A stretch of 64,000 nt of DNA, from assembly GCA_025356335.1 (NCBI GenBank), contig JANXUF010000004.1, positions 28,341 to 92,340 of the forward strand. The letters run 5' to 3'. The notes under the pieces were generated by a model. It worked only from the letters and a program-made list of their open reading frames with translations. It ran no database searches and was not told the origin of the DNA. Shown here piece by piece: positions 41,087 to 49,982 of this stretch. The stretch's first letter is position 1. Every line of letters starts with the position of its first letter. The translations under genes and the position numbers were made by a program. Source of the DNA: Actinomycetes bacterium (GTDB taxonomy: Bacteria > Actinomycetota > Acidimicrobiia > Acidimicrobiales > Ilumatobacteraceae).

Positions 41087-42640
41087 TCAGGCGTTGTGGC
41101 GGGCGAGGATCGTCAGCGCGCAATTGCGACCGCTCGCACCCCAGACACCGGCGCCGGGGAATGTTGCTGCGCCGGTGATGTACAGACCGTCGACAGGCGT
41201 CCGGTAGCGCGTCAACTCGGGAGACTTCGAGTGCAGCGCTGCAAGCGGTCCTCCGGCGAACGAGGTGGCGTGCCCCTTCGGTAGGTTGAATTCGCCTTCA
41301 TAGCGATCCGGCGTCATCACCCGCCACTGGCCGAGGCCCTCCTTCCATCCTGGTTCGAGCAGCGTCGCGTACTGGTCGATCCAGCGTTGTGGCTCAGCGG
41401 ACCCTGTCCAACCGCCCTGCACGCCGTAGGGCGTGTACAGCGCCTCGAGGCTGAGCACATGGGTTCCCGGTGTTCCCATCGACGGGTCCAGCACCGTCGG
41501 GATATTGGCAAAGAATGCGGGTCTGTCGAGCACCGTTCCGGACTTCATCATCGATGCACCCCGCACCATGTCGCCAATGCTCGGGGCGACGTACGTCGTC
41601 GCCGCCAGCGGATCGAAGTCGAGTTGTGTCGCGAGCTTCGGATCGAGGCGCTTGTAAACGGGCAGCACCGTCATCGCCGCGTCGATTTTCGATTCGTAGC
41701 CTTCGGCATGTGGCGTTGCCTGCCAGCGTTCGATCAGTGGGCCGGCACCGGCAGGGGGGTTGCGCAGCCAGGACAGGAACGTGCTGTGCGGGTCGCAGGC
41801 GGAGACGACGATCGGTGCGGTGATCTCCGTCCCGTCGTCCACGGTGATGCCGGCGACGCCCGTCGACGTGCAGTTGATCGCCGTCACGCGTGTCGATGCC
41901 CGCAGCGTCCCACCGCTCGCCAGGAATGCAGACTGCAGCGAGATCGGGACCATGCCGCTGCCGCCGATCGGCCGTCCGACCGTCGACACGTGGCGCATTG
42001 CATAGCTCAGCGCCCCGAGGCCGGTTCCTGGCGTTTCCGGTGAAATGCCCCAGACCATCGGACCGGCGACCATGCCAGGTGCCTGCAACGCATCAGTCTC
42101 GAAGAACGATCTGATCACATCGGCGGCGCTCATGCGGCTCCATCGCAGGAGTGTCGACGCACCCCTGCCTCTGTGCTGCACGACCTTGCCGATCAGGCGA
42201 CGCGCTGAAGGCGGCTCGGCAGCGGCATCGAGGATCAGTCGAACGGCCGGCATCGCTGCAGCGGCGTATCGACGATAGCCGTCGACCTCGTTGGGATGGG
42301 TCATGCGGAGACCTTCGAGCGTGCGTTCGAGTGAATGGAACGAGGGCCAGATCGCTCCGCCGGACCATGCCATGTTCATCGCCCCTGGGTCGACGTCGAG
42401 GTACTGCAGGCCGTGGGCACCGAGGCCCAATTCTTCGATGACCGGCGTCGTCCGAAACGTCAGGTGATCGCAATTACAGATATTGACGCGCACGCCGAGC
42501 ACGTCTTCGCTCGAGGCGCAACCGCCGACCGTCTCCCGCGCCTCGACCAGCAGTGTTTTCATTCCATGCCGTGCCAGGTAGGCGGCAGCGACGAGCCCGT
42601 TGTGGCCCGCACCGATGACGATTGCCCCGAAGTCGCTCAT
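41087..42640 (-). CDS. FAD-dependent oxidoreductase, phytoene dehydrogenase/isomerase-like
   Basis: A 517-residue flavoprotein. The N-terminal GAGHNGLVAAAYLARHGM and VEARETVGGCAS form the FAD site seen in phytoene desaturase and carotenoid isomerase relatives; the C-terminal GLYITGAATFPGAGVWGASGR closes the flavin site. These proteins act on carotenoids or on other hydrophobic substrates, and many actinobacterial copies are not linked to carotenoid genes. No other carotenoid gene is visible here. It is divergent from the creatininase-family gene with 35 bases between the start codons, which may mean shared control. Confidence 0.83.
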   Translation of the reverse strand: MSDFGAIVIGAGHNGLVAAAYLARHGMKTLLVEARETVGGCASSEDVLGVRVNICNCDHLTFRTTPVIEELGLGAHGLQYLDVDPGAMNMAWSGGAIWPSFHSLERTLEGLRMTHPNEVDGYRRYAAAAMPAVRLILDAAAEPPSARRLIGKVVQHRGRGASTLLRWSRMSAADVIRSFFETDALQAPGMVAGPMVWGISPETPGTGLGALSYAMRHVSTVGRPIGGSGMVPISLQSAFLASGGTLRASTRVTAINCTSTGVAGITVDDGTEITAPIVVSACDPHSTFLSWLRNPPAGAGPLIERWQATPHAEGYESKIDAAMTVLPVYKRLDPKLATQLDFDPLAATTYVAPSIGDMVRGASMMKSGTVLDRPAFFANIPTVLDPSMGTPGTHVLSLEALYTPYGVQGGWTGSAEPQRWIDQYATLLEPGWKEGLGQWRVMTPDRYEGEFNLPKGHATSFAGGPLAALHSKSPELTRYRTPVDGLYITGAATFPGAGVWGASGRNCALTILARHNA

Positions 42641-42663
42641 CGCTGCGCCGCGCTCGTGCCGCC

Positions 42664-42669
42664 TAGTCT
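42664..42669 (+). promoter_or_regulatory. -10 box, leaderless, for the creatininase-family gene
   Basis: TAGTCT ends 6 bases before the GTG at 42676. Confidence 0.5.
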
Positions 42670-42675
42670 GGAACC

Positions 42676-43455
42676 GTGACTACTTTGAAACGACTCGAAG
42701 AACTCAGAGGGCCAGAAGTCGCCACGGCGCTGACGGAGAACAGCATCATCGTCCAGCCGCTCGGCGCTATCGAACAGCACGGCCCGCACCTGCCGTTCAA
42801 CACCGACACCGTCGTCGCCACCGCCGTCGCCGAGGCAGCGTGTGCCGAAGCCCGCACCAATGGTCTGGATGTGTGGTTGCTGCCGACATTGGCCTACACG
42901 AAGTCCAACGAACATGCCTGGTCGCCCGGCACGATCTGGCTGACGGCGACAACGCTGCTGAGCGTGCTCGACGACATCGGTCGCTGTATCGCCACCACAC
43001 CGGCGAAGCGGCTGGTGTTCCTCAACGGGCACGGAGGAAACAGCGCGCTGCTGAATGTTGCGTGCCGCGATATCCGTCTTGCTCATGGGCTGAAGACCTT
43101 TCTCACGCATCCGGGTATGCCGGTCGATCAGGGTGGCGTGTCGCCCTCGTCAGAACTGGGGATGGGAATCCACGGAGGCATCCAGGAGACGTCCGTGATG
43201 ATGCATCTCCGGCCCGATCTTATTGATATGACAAATATTTCGCGCAAGGTACCGGAGAAGATGGCGGCAAACAAATATGTGCGCTTCGGCGGACGCGTCA
43301 GCTTCGGGTGGCTGTCGAACGACTTCGACCCCGAGGGATACATCGGCGACCCGACGGATGCCACCGCCGAGCTCGGCAAGCAGCTGTTCGAAGGTTCCGT
43401 GACGGGGCTCGTCGAGGCCTTCGAAGAGATCGCCGTCTTCGACTTCGGTCGCTGA
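42676..43455 (+). CDS. Creatininase-family amidohydrolase
   Basis: A 259-residue metal-dependent hydrolase with a GTG start. The metal-binding motifs are PLGAIEQHGPHLPFNTD (Glu, His and Asp, near residues 29-45) and FLNGHGGNSALL (His, near 117); QETSVMMHL near 172 supplies a further Glu. The family includes creatinine amidohydrolase, 3-dehydro-scyllo-inosose hydrolase-like enzymes and MftE. True creatininase has a Glu two positions after the second His, which is Gly here, as in MftE-like proteins. No mycofactocin genes are present, so the substrate is open. A strong stem-loop terminator follows. The gene faces the ABC importer operon. Confidence 0.83.
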   Translation: MTTLKRLEELRGPEVATALTENSIIVQPLGAIEQHGPHLPFNTDTVVATAVAEAACAEARTNGLDVWLLPTLAYTKSNEHAWSPGTIWLTATTLLSVLDDIGRCIATTPAKRLVFLNGHGGNSALLNVACRDIRLAHGLKTFLTHPGMPVDQGGVSPSSELGMGIHGGIQETSVMMHLRPDLIDMTNISRKVPEKMAANKYVRFGGRVSFGWLSNDFDPEGYIGDPTDATAELGKQLFEGSVTGLVEAFEEIAVFDFGR

Positions 43456-43518
43456 GAAGCGCAGTCCTGTTCGCGGCCGAACCCGGTAGCGAGGAAGCGG
43501 ATCCGCCTGGGAAAGCAA

Positions 43519-43548
43519 AAGGGCGCCGACCTCGCGGCCGGCGCCCTT
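43519..43548. terminator. Bidirectional stem-loop terminator
   Basis: AAGGGCGCCG (43519-43528) pairs perfectly with CGGCGCCCTT (43539-43548) around a 10-base loop. An AAAA run at the left side gives a short U-tract for minus-strand transcripts; plus-strand transcripts end in TTCT. It separates the convergent creatininase and solute-binding protein genes and can stop both. Confidence 0.85.
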
Positions 43549-43560
43549 CTGCATTGCGTC

Positions 43561-44829
43561 TCACATATGGATGGTCTTGTCGATGAACTGGTTGGTCACG
43601 ATGTCGGACGACTTCAGGCCAGCTTTTGGAGCCTGTCCGCCTGAGGTATACACCGGAGTTGCCTCGGCGATCAGCTTGTCCACGCGCGTCGCGTCGAAGC
43701 TGCCCATCGTTCCATCGGTACCGTTGGCCAGGAGTCCGTCCTTCTTCATCGTGGCGACGGAGTAGTCGGCGAGCCCGGCGGAATAGATCCAGCCGTTGTT
43801 GAACTTCGTGACTGCATCGACGATCAAGGCGTTGGCCTTGGCCGGCGAGTTCAAATAGTCGACCGCTGAGTGCTGGATGATGGGGACGAGTTTCTTCAGG
43901 CAGTCAGCGTATTTGGTGATGTTTTCGGGCTTGGTGGCAATCGACTCGGCGTAGTTGTCCCAGCCGGCATCGTTGATGTACTGGTACTTGACGGCCTTGC
44001 CCCAGTCCTTGATCTCCTTCTCGTACTGGTATGGCTCTGCAGAACCGAAGCCCTGTTGCGCTGACTTGCCCTGGTCGGCGATGAAGCCGGCCGGCTTGCC
44101 GTCGTAGGATCCATCGACCTGATCCTTCGAGAGGATGCCGGCGGATGTGAAGTAGTCGATCCATGCGGCGCCCTTGAAGTACCGGATGAGGACCTTCTTC
44201 TTGCCGAGATCGGCAATCGACGTCACGTCCGGGTAGGTCACTGGATCCCACATGACCATCTGTGGGTTCTTCTCGAAACCGCTCTCAACGGCGACCGTCG
44301 GGAACTTCGAAGAGTTCTGGATCGCCTCGTCGGTATAGACGAAGCCGAGGAAGATGCTCGAATCCGTGTACATCTGCGCCGTCACCGTTCCGTAGCCGAT
44401 CGCCGGGCCGCCGGAGCGAACCTCGATCTTCACGCCAGTGTCCTTGCCGCTGGCCATCAATTCTCCGGTGACCTTGACGGCCTTGGTGTCGATCGTCGGG
44501 TTGTCGCCGACCATCTGATAGAGGAACCCGTGCTCTCCCTCAGGGTTCCAGTCCGTCTGGATCGTGACGGTGTCCGGGCAGATGCCCTTCAGGCTGACAT
44601 CACCGCTGGCGGCGGCGCTCCCCGATGCCGTTCGTGCGGTCGTCCCGGCTGCTGTCGAGACGGCACCCGTCGTCCCGGCTGCTGTCGAGGCGGCACCCGT
44701 CGTCCCGGCTGCTGTCGAGGCGGCACCCGTCGTTGCCGAGGATGTTTTGGTGGCACTGCTGCCGCAGGCGCTGAATGCCATTGCCACGATCGGCAATGCG
44801 AGCAGCGCCTTCTGCTTGCGCTTAATCAC
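43561..44829 (-). CDS. ABC transporter solute-binding lipoprotein (NMT1/THI5-like)
   Basis: A 422-residue lipoprotein. The signal peptide has the lipobox MAFSAC, Cys at about 22. A 55-residue Ala/Thr/Gly/Ser linker with three copies of a 10-residue unit follows. The binding domain starts at VTIQTDWNPEGEHGFLYQM, typical of THI5-like proteins for pyrimidine, nitrate or sulfonate-type ligands, and includes GYGTVTAQMYTDSSIF and GFGSAEPYQYEKEI. The GTG at 44829 has AAGGAG 5 bases upstream. It is encoded 57 bases after the permease gene, last in the operon. The ligand is unknown; the hydrolase and oxidoreductase neighbours suggest a nitrogen-containing small molecule. Confidence 0.87.
   Translation of the reverse strand: MIKRKQKALLALPIVAMAFSACGSSATKTSSATTGAASTAAGTTGAASTAAGTTGAVSTAAGTTARTASGSAAASGDVSLKGICPDTVTIQTDWNPEGEHGFLYQMVGDNPTIDTKAVKVTGELMASGKDTGVKIEVRSGGPAIGYGTVTAQMYTDSSIFLGFVYTDEAIQNSSKFPTVAVESGFEKNPQMVMWDPVTYPDVTSIADLGKKKVLIRYFKGAAWIDYFTSAGILSKDQVDGSYDGKPAGFIADQGKSAQQGFGSAEPYQYEKEIKDWGKAVKYQYINDAGWDNYAESIATKPENITKYADCLKKLVPIIQHSAVDYLNSPAKANALIVDAVTKFNNGWIYSAGLADYSVATMKKDGLLANGTDGTMGSFDATRVDKLIAEATPVYTSGGQAPKAGLKSSDIVTNQFIDKTIHM
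44641..44730 (-). repeat. Three tandem 30-bp repeats in the lipoprotein linker
   Basis: Units 44641-44670, 44671-44700 and 44701-44730 are almost identical and stay in frame, encoding the 10-residue unit GAASTAAGTT three times. Such a repeat can change copy number by slippage and alter the linker length without changing the binding domain. Confidence 0.9.
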
Positions 44830-44886
44830 GTGTTCTCCTTCTCATGTTCACGTTGTTCCCTTGGTAGAGATATGGATGCCGACGGC

Positions 44887-45792
44887 TCAACTGGACTTGC
44901 GGGTGCTGACGTACCAGCGCCCGACGACCAACTTGCCGATCCAGCCGAAGATGATGAAAACGGCGATGCCGAGAACTGCGCACAGCACCAGCGCGCCGAA
45001 GGCGAGCGGGTAGATGTTGCGCGATCGATACTGGTCGAGCAGTGCCCCGATGCCCTTGCCGCCTCGGACGAAGAAGAGTTCACCGACGATCGCGCCGACG
45101 ACGGACAGGCCTGCGGAAATGCGGAAGCCGGTGAACACCGATGGCATTGCGGCAGGCAGCTGCAATTTCCACAGGCGCGTGAACCTGGAGGCGTTCCGCA
45201 GCGTGAAGAGGTCGTGCTGGCCCTGATCTGCGGAAAGTAGCCCGAACAACGTGTTCGAAACGATCGGGAAGATCGAGATGATGACGCACACGAGGATGCG
45301 TGAATTGACCTCGTACCCCATGATCGAGCCGATGAGCGGGACCATCGCGAGGATGGGAATCGCTTGCAGGGCCACAAGATAGGGCCATACGGAACGTTCC
45401 AGCCAGCGCGCCTGCGCCATGGCGATCGCCAGCGCCATACCGAGAACGATGGAGATGCCGAGACCGATGAGCACGACCTGAGTCGTGTATCCGAGCCCAC
45501 GGAGCAGGTCGCCTCTCGGGACGCTCTGCAGCGAGTCGTGGACGACCACGTGGGGCTCGGGGATCAGGAACTTGGGTTTGTCGAAGAGGTGTTTGAGGCC
45601 CCAGTCGGACATCAGGTACCAGAATCCGATGAACACGGCGAAGGTGATCGGCGGTCCGACGTAGTCGCTGATGTGTCTCGTTGGTGTCTGGTCATGCGGT
45701 TGACTGGCAACTTCCTGCGCCTCGGCGAGAGTGCTCTCGCTGATCGAGGGAGCGGTTGCCCCTAGGCCGACTTCATTCGATAGCGCAGTCAT
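44887..45792 (-). CDS. ABC transporter permease (NitT/TauT/SsuC type)
   Basis: A 301-residue permease. A 40-residue cytoplasmic leader precedes six hydrophobic segments, and the EAA loop lies at RNASRFTRLWKLQLPAAMP near residue 200. GELFFVRGGKGIGALLD near 245 is typical of SsuC/TauC-type importers. The ATG overlaps the ATPase stop by 4 bases. It works with the ATPase and the NMT1-like lipoprotein to import a small organic solute. Confidence 0.9.
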   Translation of the reverse strand: MTALSNEVGLGATAPSISESTLAEAQEVASQPHDQTPTRHISDYVGPPITFAVFIGFWYLMSDWGLKHLFDKPKFLIPEPHVVVHDSLQSVPRGDLLRGLGYTTQVVLIGLGISIVLGMALAIAMAQARWLERSVWPYLVALQAIPILAMVPLIGSIMGYEVNSRILVCVIISIFPIVSNTLFGLLSADQGQHDLFTLRNASRFTRLWKLQLPAAMPSVFTGFRISAGLSVVGAIVGELFFVRGGKGIGALLDQYRSRNIYPLAFGALVLCAVLGIAVFIIFGWIGKLVVGRWYVSTRKSS

Positions 45793-46565
45793 GAGTGCGC
45801 TCCTCGGAGGGCATGGGAAACTCGACCGGACAGTTCCGCGAACTGTGGCTCGAAACGCAGGTCCGGGGCTCTCGGATATTCGAAGGGAATCTCGAAGTCC
45901 CCGACGATCCGCCCCGGCCGTGCAGACATCACCAGTACCCGCGTCGACAGGAACACAGCCTCGTAAATCGAGTGGGTGATGAACAGTGATGCAAATCCCG
46001 AGCGCTGGAAGAGGCTGAGGAGTTCGTCGTTCAGACGTTCGCGGGTGATTTCGTCAAGCGCACCGAATGGCTCGTCGAAGAGGAACAATTTCGGATCGAG
46101 GACGAGTGAGCGCGCCAGCGATGCACGCATTTTCATGCCGCCCGACAGTTGTTTCGGGTACTTCGATTCGAAGCCGTTGAGGCCGACGAGGTCGATCGTC
46201 TCCTGTGCCTTTGCCTGACGTTCGGCCTTCGGGACGCCGTTCAATTCGGCGAGTAGCTCGATGTTCTTGCGAACGGTTCTCCACTGCAGCAACGTCGCAT
46301 CCTGGAAGACGTAGCCGAGGCTGTCATGGTCGACGGTCACCGTTCCGGTCGAGGGCTTGGAGAGGCCGGAGGCGATGCGCTGCAGCGTCGACTTGCCGCA
46401 GCCCGACGGGCCGACGATCGTGACGAATTCTCCTGGATGGACCTCGAAGTTCGTCGAATCGAGGGCAAACGTTCCGTCCGGATAGGTCATCGAAACGTTG
46501 TCGAACTTCAGCGCGGCGAGAATTGGGATGTCACCGATCGAATGTGAACCTGCGACTGCGGTCAT
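45789..46565 (-). CDS. ABC transporter ATP-binding protein (NitT/TauT/SsuB type)
   Basis: A 258-residue ATPase with Walker A GPSGCGKST near residue 51, signature LSGGMKMRASLARSL near 140, Walker B LFLFDEPFGALDE near 160 and the switch His in FITHSIYEA. The ATG at 46565 overlaps the SDR stop (ATGA), so the SDR gene and the importer are coupled. The protein is of ordinary length for SsuB-like subunits. The Q-loop is GYVFQDATLLQW. Confidence 0.92.
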   Translation of the reverse strand: MTAVAGSHSIGDIPILAALKFDNVSMTYPDGTFALDSTNFEVHPGEFVTIVGPSGCGKSTLQRIASGLSKPSTGTVTVDHDSLGYVFQDATLLQWRTVRKNIELLAELNGVPKAERQAKAQETIDLVGLNGFESKYPKQLSGGMKMRASLARSLVLDPKLFLFDEPFGALDEITRERLNDELLSLFQRSGFASLFITHSIYEAVFLSTRVLVMSARPGRIVGDFEIPFEYPRAPDLRFEPQFAELSGRVSHALRGAHS

Positions 46566-47401
46566 TGCATCATCATCCCACCTGTGACGTTCATCGCCTG
46601 ACCGGTGCAATAGTCCGAATCCGCCGAGGCGAGGAACAGGGCCATCTTGGCAACATCACCCGGGCATCCGAGGCGACCGAGCGGCGACTTCGCCGACCAG
46701 GCGTCGATCATCGCCTGCGTGCGCGTCGCCGCGCCCATCTCCGTCAGCACGTAGCCGGGGCAGATGCAGTTGACGTTGATCTGATGGGGGCCGAGTTCCA
46801 TCGCCGCCACCTGCGTCAGCGAGATCACTGCACCCTTGGAAGCTGCGTAGTGCGCCTGATTGGGTGCGCCGAGCTTGCCGCCCATCGACGCCATGTTTAC
46901 GATCTTGCCGCCGCTCCCGTCGGCGATCATTCGTTTCGCGGCGACCTGCGTCGTGACGAGCATCGCCCTGACATTGACATCGAAGGTGAGATCCCAGTCC
47001 TCGATGGAGATATCGAGGAGCGGGGAGAACTTCAGCACGCCGGCGTTGTTCACCAGGATGTCGATGCCGCCGAGGTGGTCGATCGTCGCGCTCATCGCTA
47101 CCCGCGTGGCCTCAGCGTCGCTGAGATCGGTCCCGACAGCGAAACCATCGATTTCCTTGGCGATGATCGTCGCCTCGTCGAGCAGTAGATCGAGGACGGC
47201 GACGCAGGCACCCTCAGCGGCGAATGTTCTGGCAATTTCGGCACCGATACCGCGAGCGGCACCGGTGACGACGGCGCGCCTGCCGGCGAGCCTGCCGTTC
47301 ACCGCAGGGTTCACGAGGTGTTCTGCCGTGAGTTCCGTGACCGGTGATCCAGCGCGTTCTGCGGCGGGTTGTGCAGCGTGAGGATGCTCAGTTGTTGACA
47401 T
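46562..47401 (-). CDS. Short-chain dehydrogenase/reductase
   Basis: A 279-residue classical SDR. After a 40-residue N-terminal extension it has AVVTGAARGIGAEIARTF, DILVNNAGVLKFSP, VNMASMGGKLGA and the catalytic HYAASKGAVISL. C-terminal CTGQAMNVTGGMMMQ is normal for the family. It is the first gene of the SDR-ATPase-permease-lipoprotein unit and has its own -10 box. An NAD(P)-dependent oxidation of the imported compound or its breakdown product is inferred from this coupling. Confidence 0.88.
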   Translation of the reverse strand: MSTTEHPHAAQPAAERAGSPVTELTAEHLVNPAVNGRLAGRRAVVTGAARGIGAEIARTFAAEGACVAVLDLLLDEATIIAKEIDGFAVGTDLSDAEATRVAMSATIDHLGGIDILVNNAGVLKFSPLLDISIEDWDLTFDVNVRAMLVTTQVAAKRMIADGSGGKIVNMASMGGKLGAPNQAHYAASKGAVISLTQVAAMELGPHQINVNCICPGYVLTEMGAATRTQAMIDAWSAKSPLGRLGCPGDVAKMALFLASADSDYCTGQAMNVTGGMMMQ

Positions 47402-47410
47402 CGCCCGAAC

Positions 47411-47416
47411 AGAATA
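47411..47416 (-). promoter_or_regulatory. -10 box for the SDR-ABC transporter unit
   Basis: TATTCT on the minus strand, 9 bases before the ATG at 47401. It lies in the 82-base gap after the amidohydrolase gene, so the importer can be transcribed separately from the two upstream enzymes. Confidence 0.5.
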
Positions 47417-47483
47417 CGCCAGCGGCTGACAGCGGGCGGCCTTCGACCGTGAACTCCATATTTCGGCAACGTTTCGTCGCAGC

Positions 47484-48707
47484 TCAGCTGCCCTTTCGGG
47501 CGACGATCCGGCCTTGACGAAACGTCAAGCGCGACTCTGGTTGGTAGGCGATCGACTCGCGGATGTTCGGGACCCGGATGGCGACGAAATCGCCGGGTTG
47601 CCCGACCTCGACCGACGCCGGTGCGCCGAGCACGGCGATCCGCGCGTTCGTCGTCACGGTTGCGTAGGCGTCGACGGGCAGCAGATGCCCAGCCATGACC
47701 ATCAACGCTGCCGTCTCCAACGGGTCGCCCTTGCCGACGAGGTTGAACGGGTCCTGCAGGTTGTCGGCTCCGGCGGCGACGTTGACGTTCGCCGTCCGCA
47801 GGGCGGCAATGGCGGTCAGCCCTCGCGGCGCACCGACAGCGTGGCCCCTCGCCTGGAGATAGAGGTTCGTCTGCGGCAGAGCAACGACGCTGATCCCGGC
47901 TTCGGCGACGAGTTCAGCGGTTGCACGCTGCTGTGATTCCGGTTGCATGCCGAGGCTGACGCAGTGGCTCGCGGTCACGCCGTGGGGAAACCCAGTGGCG
48001 ATCACCCGTTCGGCGAGCAGGCGAAGGCCGACTGCTCCGGGGTCGAGCGTCTCGTCCGTGTGCAGATCCACGCCGACCCCATGCTCTGCGGCGATCTCCA
48101 TCAGTGTCTCGGTCGCCGCCACGGGATCACCTTCGAGGTGCGGGACGCCGCCGACCAGATCGACGCCTGCGCCGAGCGCATCGTGCAGCAACGCCCGACC
48201 ATCCGCGCCCTCCGGCCCGGACACCGGCCAGGCGCCGAGGGCAACGATCTGCAGATCGACGAGGCCTGTCACGCGCCGGCGAACCTCGGCGAGCGCGGTC
48301 ACCGAGGCGAGCCCGTTGTCGATCGTCGTGTCGGCATGAGAACGGATCACCGTCACGCCATTGGAGGCGAGTAGGCGAACCGCCCGTTCCGCGCGTTCGA
48401 CAGTGTCGTCGAAGGTGATCAGGTGGCGGTTGTCGCGCATCGCCGCGATCGCACCGTTGAGATCGCCGGTCGGGTTGTCGAAGCGTTCTGCCAGGAAGGC
48501 CTTGTCGAGATGGGCATGCGCTTCGACGAACGACGGCGTGAGCAGATAGCCGGCAATGTCCTCGACCGGCTCGCCGTCTGCCGCGGCGAGTGCACCGATC
48601 TCGCTGATCAGTCCGTCGTCGCCGACCCGGATGTCGACCACTCGTCCATCGGCCAGCGTCGCCGATGTGATCAGCCGGGTCGCCGGTCCGATCGCCTGTA
48701 ACGACAT
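47484..48707 (-). CDS. Cytosine deaminase-like amidohydrolase
   Basis: A 407-residue metal-dependent amidohydrolase. The metal site residues are visible: SFVEAHAHLDKAF near residue 58 (HxH), GVDLHTDETLDP near 205, VTASHCVSLG near 240 and AAGADNLQDPF (Asp) near 310. The HLDK and HTDE blocks are those of CodA and related deaminases of pyrimidine, triazine or isocytosine rings. The ATG shares one base with the luciferase-like monooxygenase stop. Together with the monooxygenase and the creatininase-like protein it suggests breakdown of a cyclic amide or amidine. Confidence 0.86.
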   Translation of the reverse strand: MSLQAIGPATRLITSATLADGRVVDIRVGDDGLISEIGALAAADGEPVEDIAGYLLTPSFVEAHAHLDKAFLAERFDNPTGDLNGAIAAMRDNRHLITFDDTVERAERAVRLLASNGVTVIRSHADTTIDNGLASVTALAEVRRRVTGLVDLQIVALGAWPVSGPEGADGRALLHDALGAGVDLVGGVPHLEGDPVAATETLMEIAAEHGVGVDLHTDETLDPGAVGLRLLAERVIATGFPHGVTASHCVSLGMQPESQQRATAELVAEAGISVVALPQTNLYLQARGHAVGAPRGLTAIAALRTANVNVAAGADNLQDPFNLVGKGDPLETAALMVMAGHLLPVDAYATVTTNARIAVLGAPASVEVGQPGDFVAIRVPNIRESIAYQPESRLTFRQGRIVARKGS

Positions 48708-49903
48708 CAGAGCAGTGGTTCGAGGCCGGAGGCGAGCGGCCGCGAATCGACCTTTTCACCGAGGCGCGGCAGTACTTCTTCGACGACCAGATGCATCTGC
48801 TCGGCGATTTCATCACGGGTCAGGCCCGGATAGTCGAAGAAGAAGCAGACGTGCTGGAGATCGAGCAGGTCTCGCCAGAACCCGAGGATGTCGACGGCAT
48901 CGTCGATCGAGCCGACGATCTGGATCTTCTGGTCGAGCGAATCCTGGACGGTCGGCGAAAAGTCGAACGCAGCCTTCGATCCGTCAGCATTCTTGTACGA
49001 CGAGAACCGGCCGTACGGAGACAGGAACTTGACGAACTCGTCGTGACCAGGCCCACCGCGGGCGATCGCCTTTTCGCGTGTATCGGCGACGTGGATATTC
49101 ATCACCAGGCATCGGTCCTCGCCAGGGCCGACCGGTGTCCCGATCTCCTCGCGGATCGCCGCATAGCGGTCCCATTTGGCCTTCTGGCTGTCGGCGTTTT
49201 GCAGCCAGTAGATCGCCTTGTGGCCGGCACGCGGAACGTACTCGATCGTCTCCGGCGAGGTCACCGGCTGGTAGATGTCGACGAACCTCAACGGCTTGGG
49301 GATCAATGTCAGATCATTCACCAGCGTGCCGCGGTCCGGCACGTCGTGCGGTGGCAGGGTGAACTGCTTGCCGTCGTACGAGAATCGTTCGTTGTACCAG
49401 GCCAGCTTGATAATCTCGATCGACTCTTCGAATATCTGGCGGTTGATACGGTCGTGCTCGGCGGACATCGCGTTGTCGCCGCTGGCGACGACGGTCCCCA
49501 ACGCCCATGCTTCACGCGGCACCGTTCCGCGCCCGACGCCGAACTCCATACGGCCACCGGTGATGATGTCGGCGATGGCGAAGTCCTCCGCCAGGCGCAG
49601 CGGATGCCACTGCGGGACGACGTTGAACATCTGCCCCAGTCGCAACTGCTGCGTTTGCATCGCCAAGTGCTGCCCGAACTGGATGAGGTTCGGCAGTACC
49701 TCGTAGCCCTCGTGCTGGAAGTGGTGTTCGGTGAGCCACATCGTGTCGAATCCGAGTTCATCGGCGGTCTTCGCCCACGACAGCAGGTTGCGGTAACACT
49801 CGATGACGGCATCATTCCCGTAGCGGCGCGACGTCGCCGGAATCGAGGGATCGCCGGCGTCCGGCATCGGGACGGTGCAGAAGAAATTGGTGTCGACGCG
49901 CAT
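48707..49903 (-). CDS. Luciferase-like monooxygenase (LLM class flavin-dependent)
   Basis: A 398-residue TIM-barrel flavoprotein of the bacterial luciferase superfamily. AKTADELGFDTMWLTEHHF near residue 45, VVPQWHPLRLAEDFAIAD near 96 and GRMEFGVGRGTVPREAW near 117 are family features. Enzymes of this group use FMNH2 or F420H2. Some open heterocycles (RutA) or desulfonate, but this sequence does not match RutA closely. It opens a two-gene unit with the amidohydrolase. The promoter is leaderless-like, TAACCT 8 bases before the ATG. Confidence 0.88.
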   Translation of the reverse strand: MRVDTNFFCTVPMPDAGDPSIPATSRRYGNDAVIECYRNLLSWAKTADELGFDTMWLTEHHFQHEGYEVLPNLIQFGQHLAMQTQQLRLGQMFNVVPQWHPLRLAEDFAIADIITGGRMEFGVGRGTVPREAWALGTVVASGDNAMSAEHDRINRQIFEESIEIIKLAWYNERFSYDGKQFTLPPHDVPDRGTLVNDLTLIPKPLRFVDIYQPVTSPETIEYVPRAGHKAIYWLQNADSQKAKWDRYAAIREEIGTPVGPGEDRCLVMNIHVADTREKAIARGGPGHDEFVKFLSPYGRFSSYKNADGSKAAFDFSPTVQDSLDQKIQIVGSIDDAVDILGFWRDLLDLQHVCFFFDYPGLTRDEIAEQMHLVVEEVLPRLGEKVDSRPLASGLEPLL

Positions 49904-49911
49904 GACTTCCG

Positions 49912-49917
49912 AGGTTA
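49912..49917 (-). promoter_or_regulatory. -10 box, near-leaderless, for the luciferase-like monooxygenase
   Basis: TAACCT on the minus strand, 8 bases before the ATG at 49903, within the 79-base gap after nadE. Confidence 0.5.
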
Positions 49918-49982
49918 CAGCGCGACCTTTTGCAGATTGTTTCCTGATCGCATTTCAACTCGTCTCAGCGGTTCAACAGGCC

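Noticed and set aside
42676..43455. Assignment of the creatininase-family gene as mftE of a mycofactocin cluster
   Set aside because: The NGHGGN motif fits MftE but also many other members, and mftA, mftB, mftC and mftF are all absent.
48707..49903. Assignment of the luciferase-like monooxygenase as RutA of a pyrimidine pathway
   Set aside because: No RutB-F genes nearby and the characteristic RutA blocks are not recognised.
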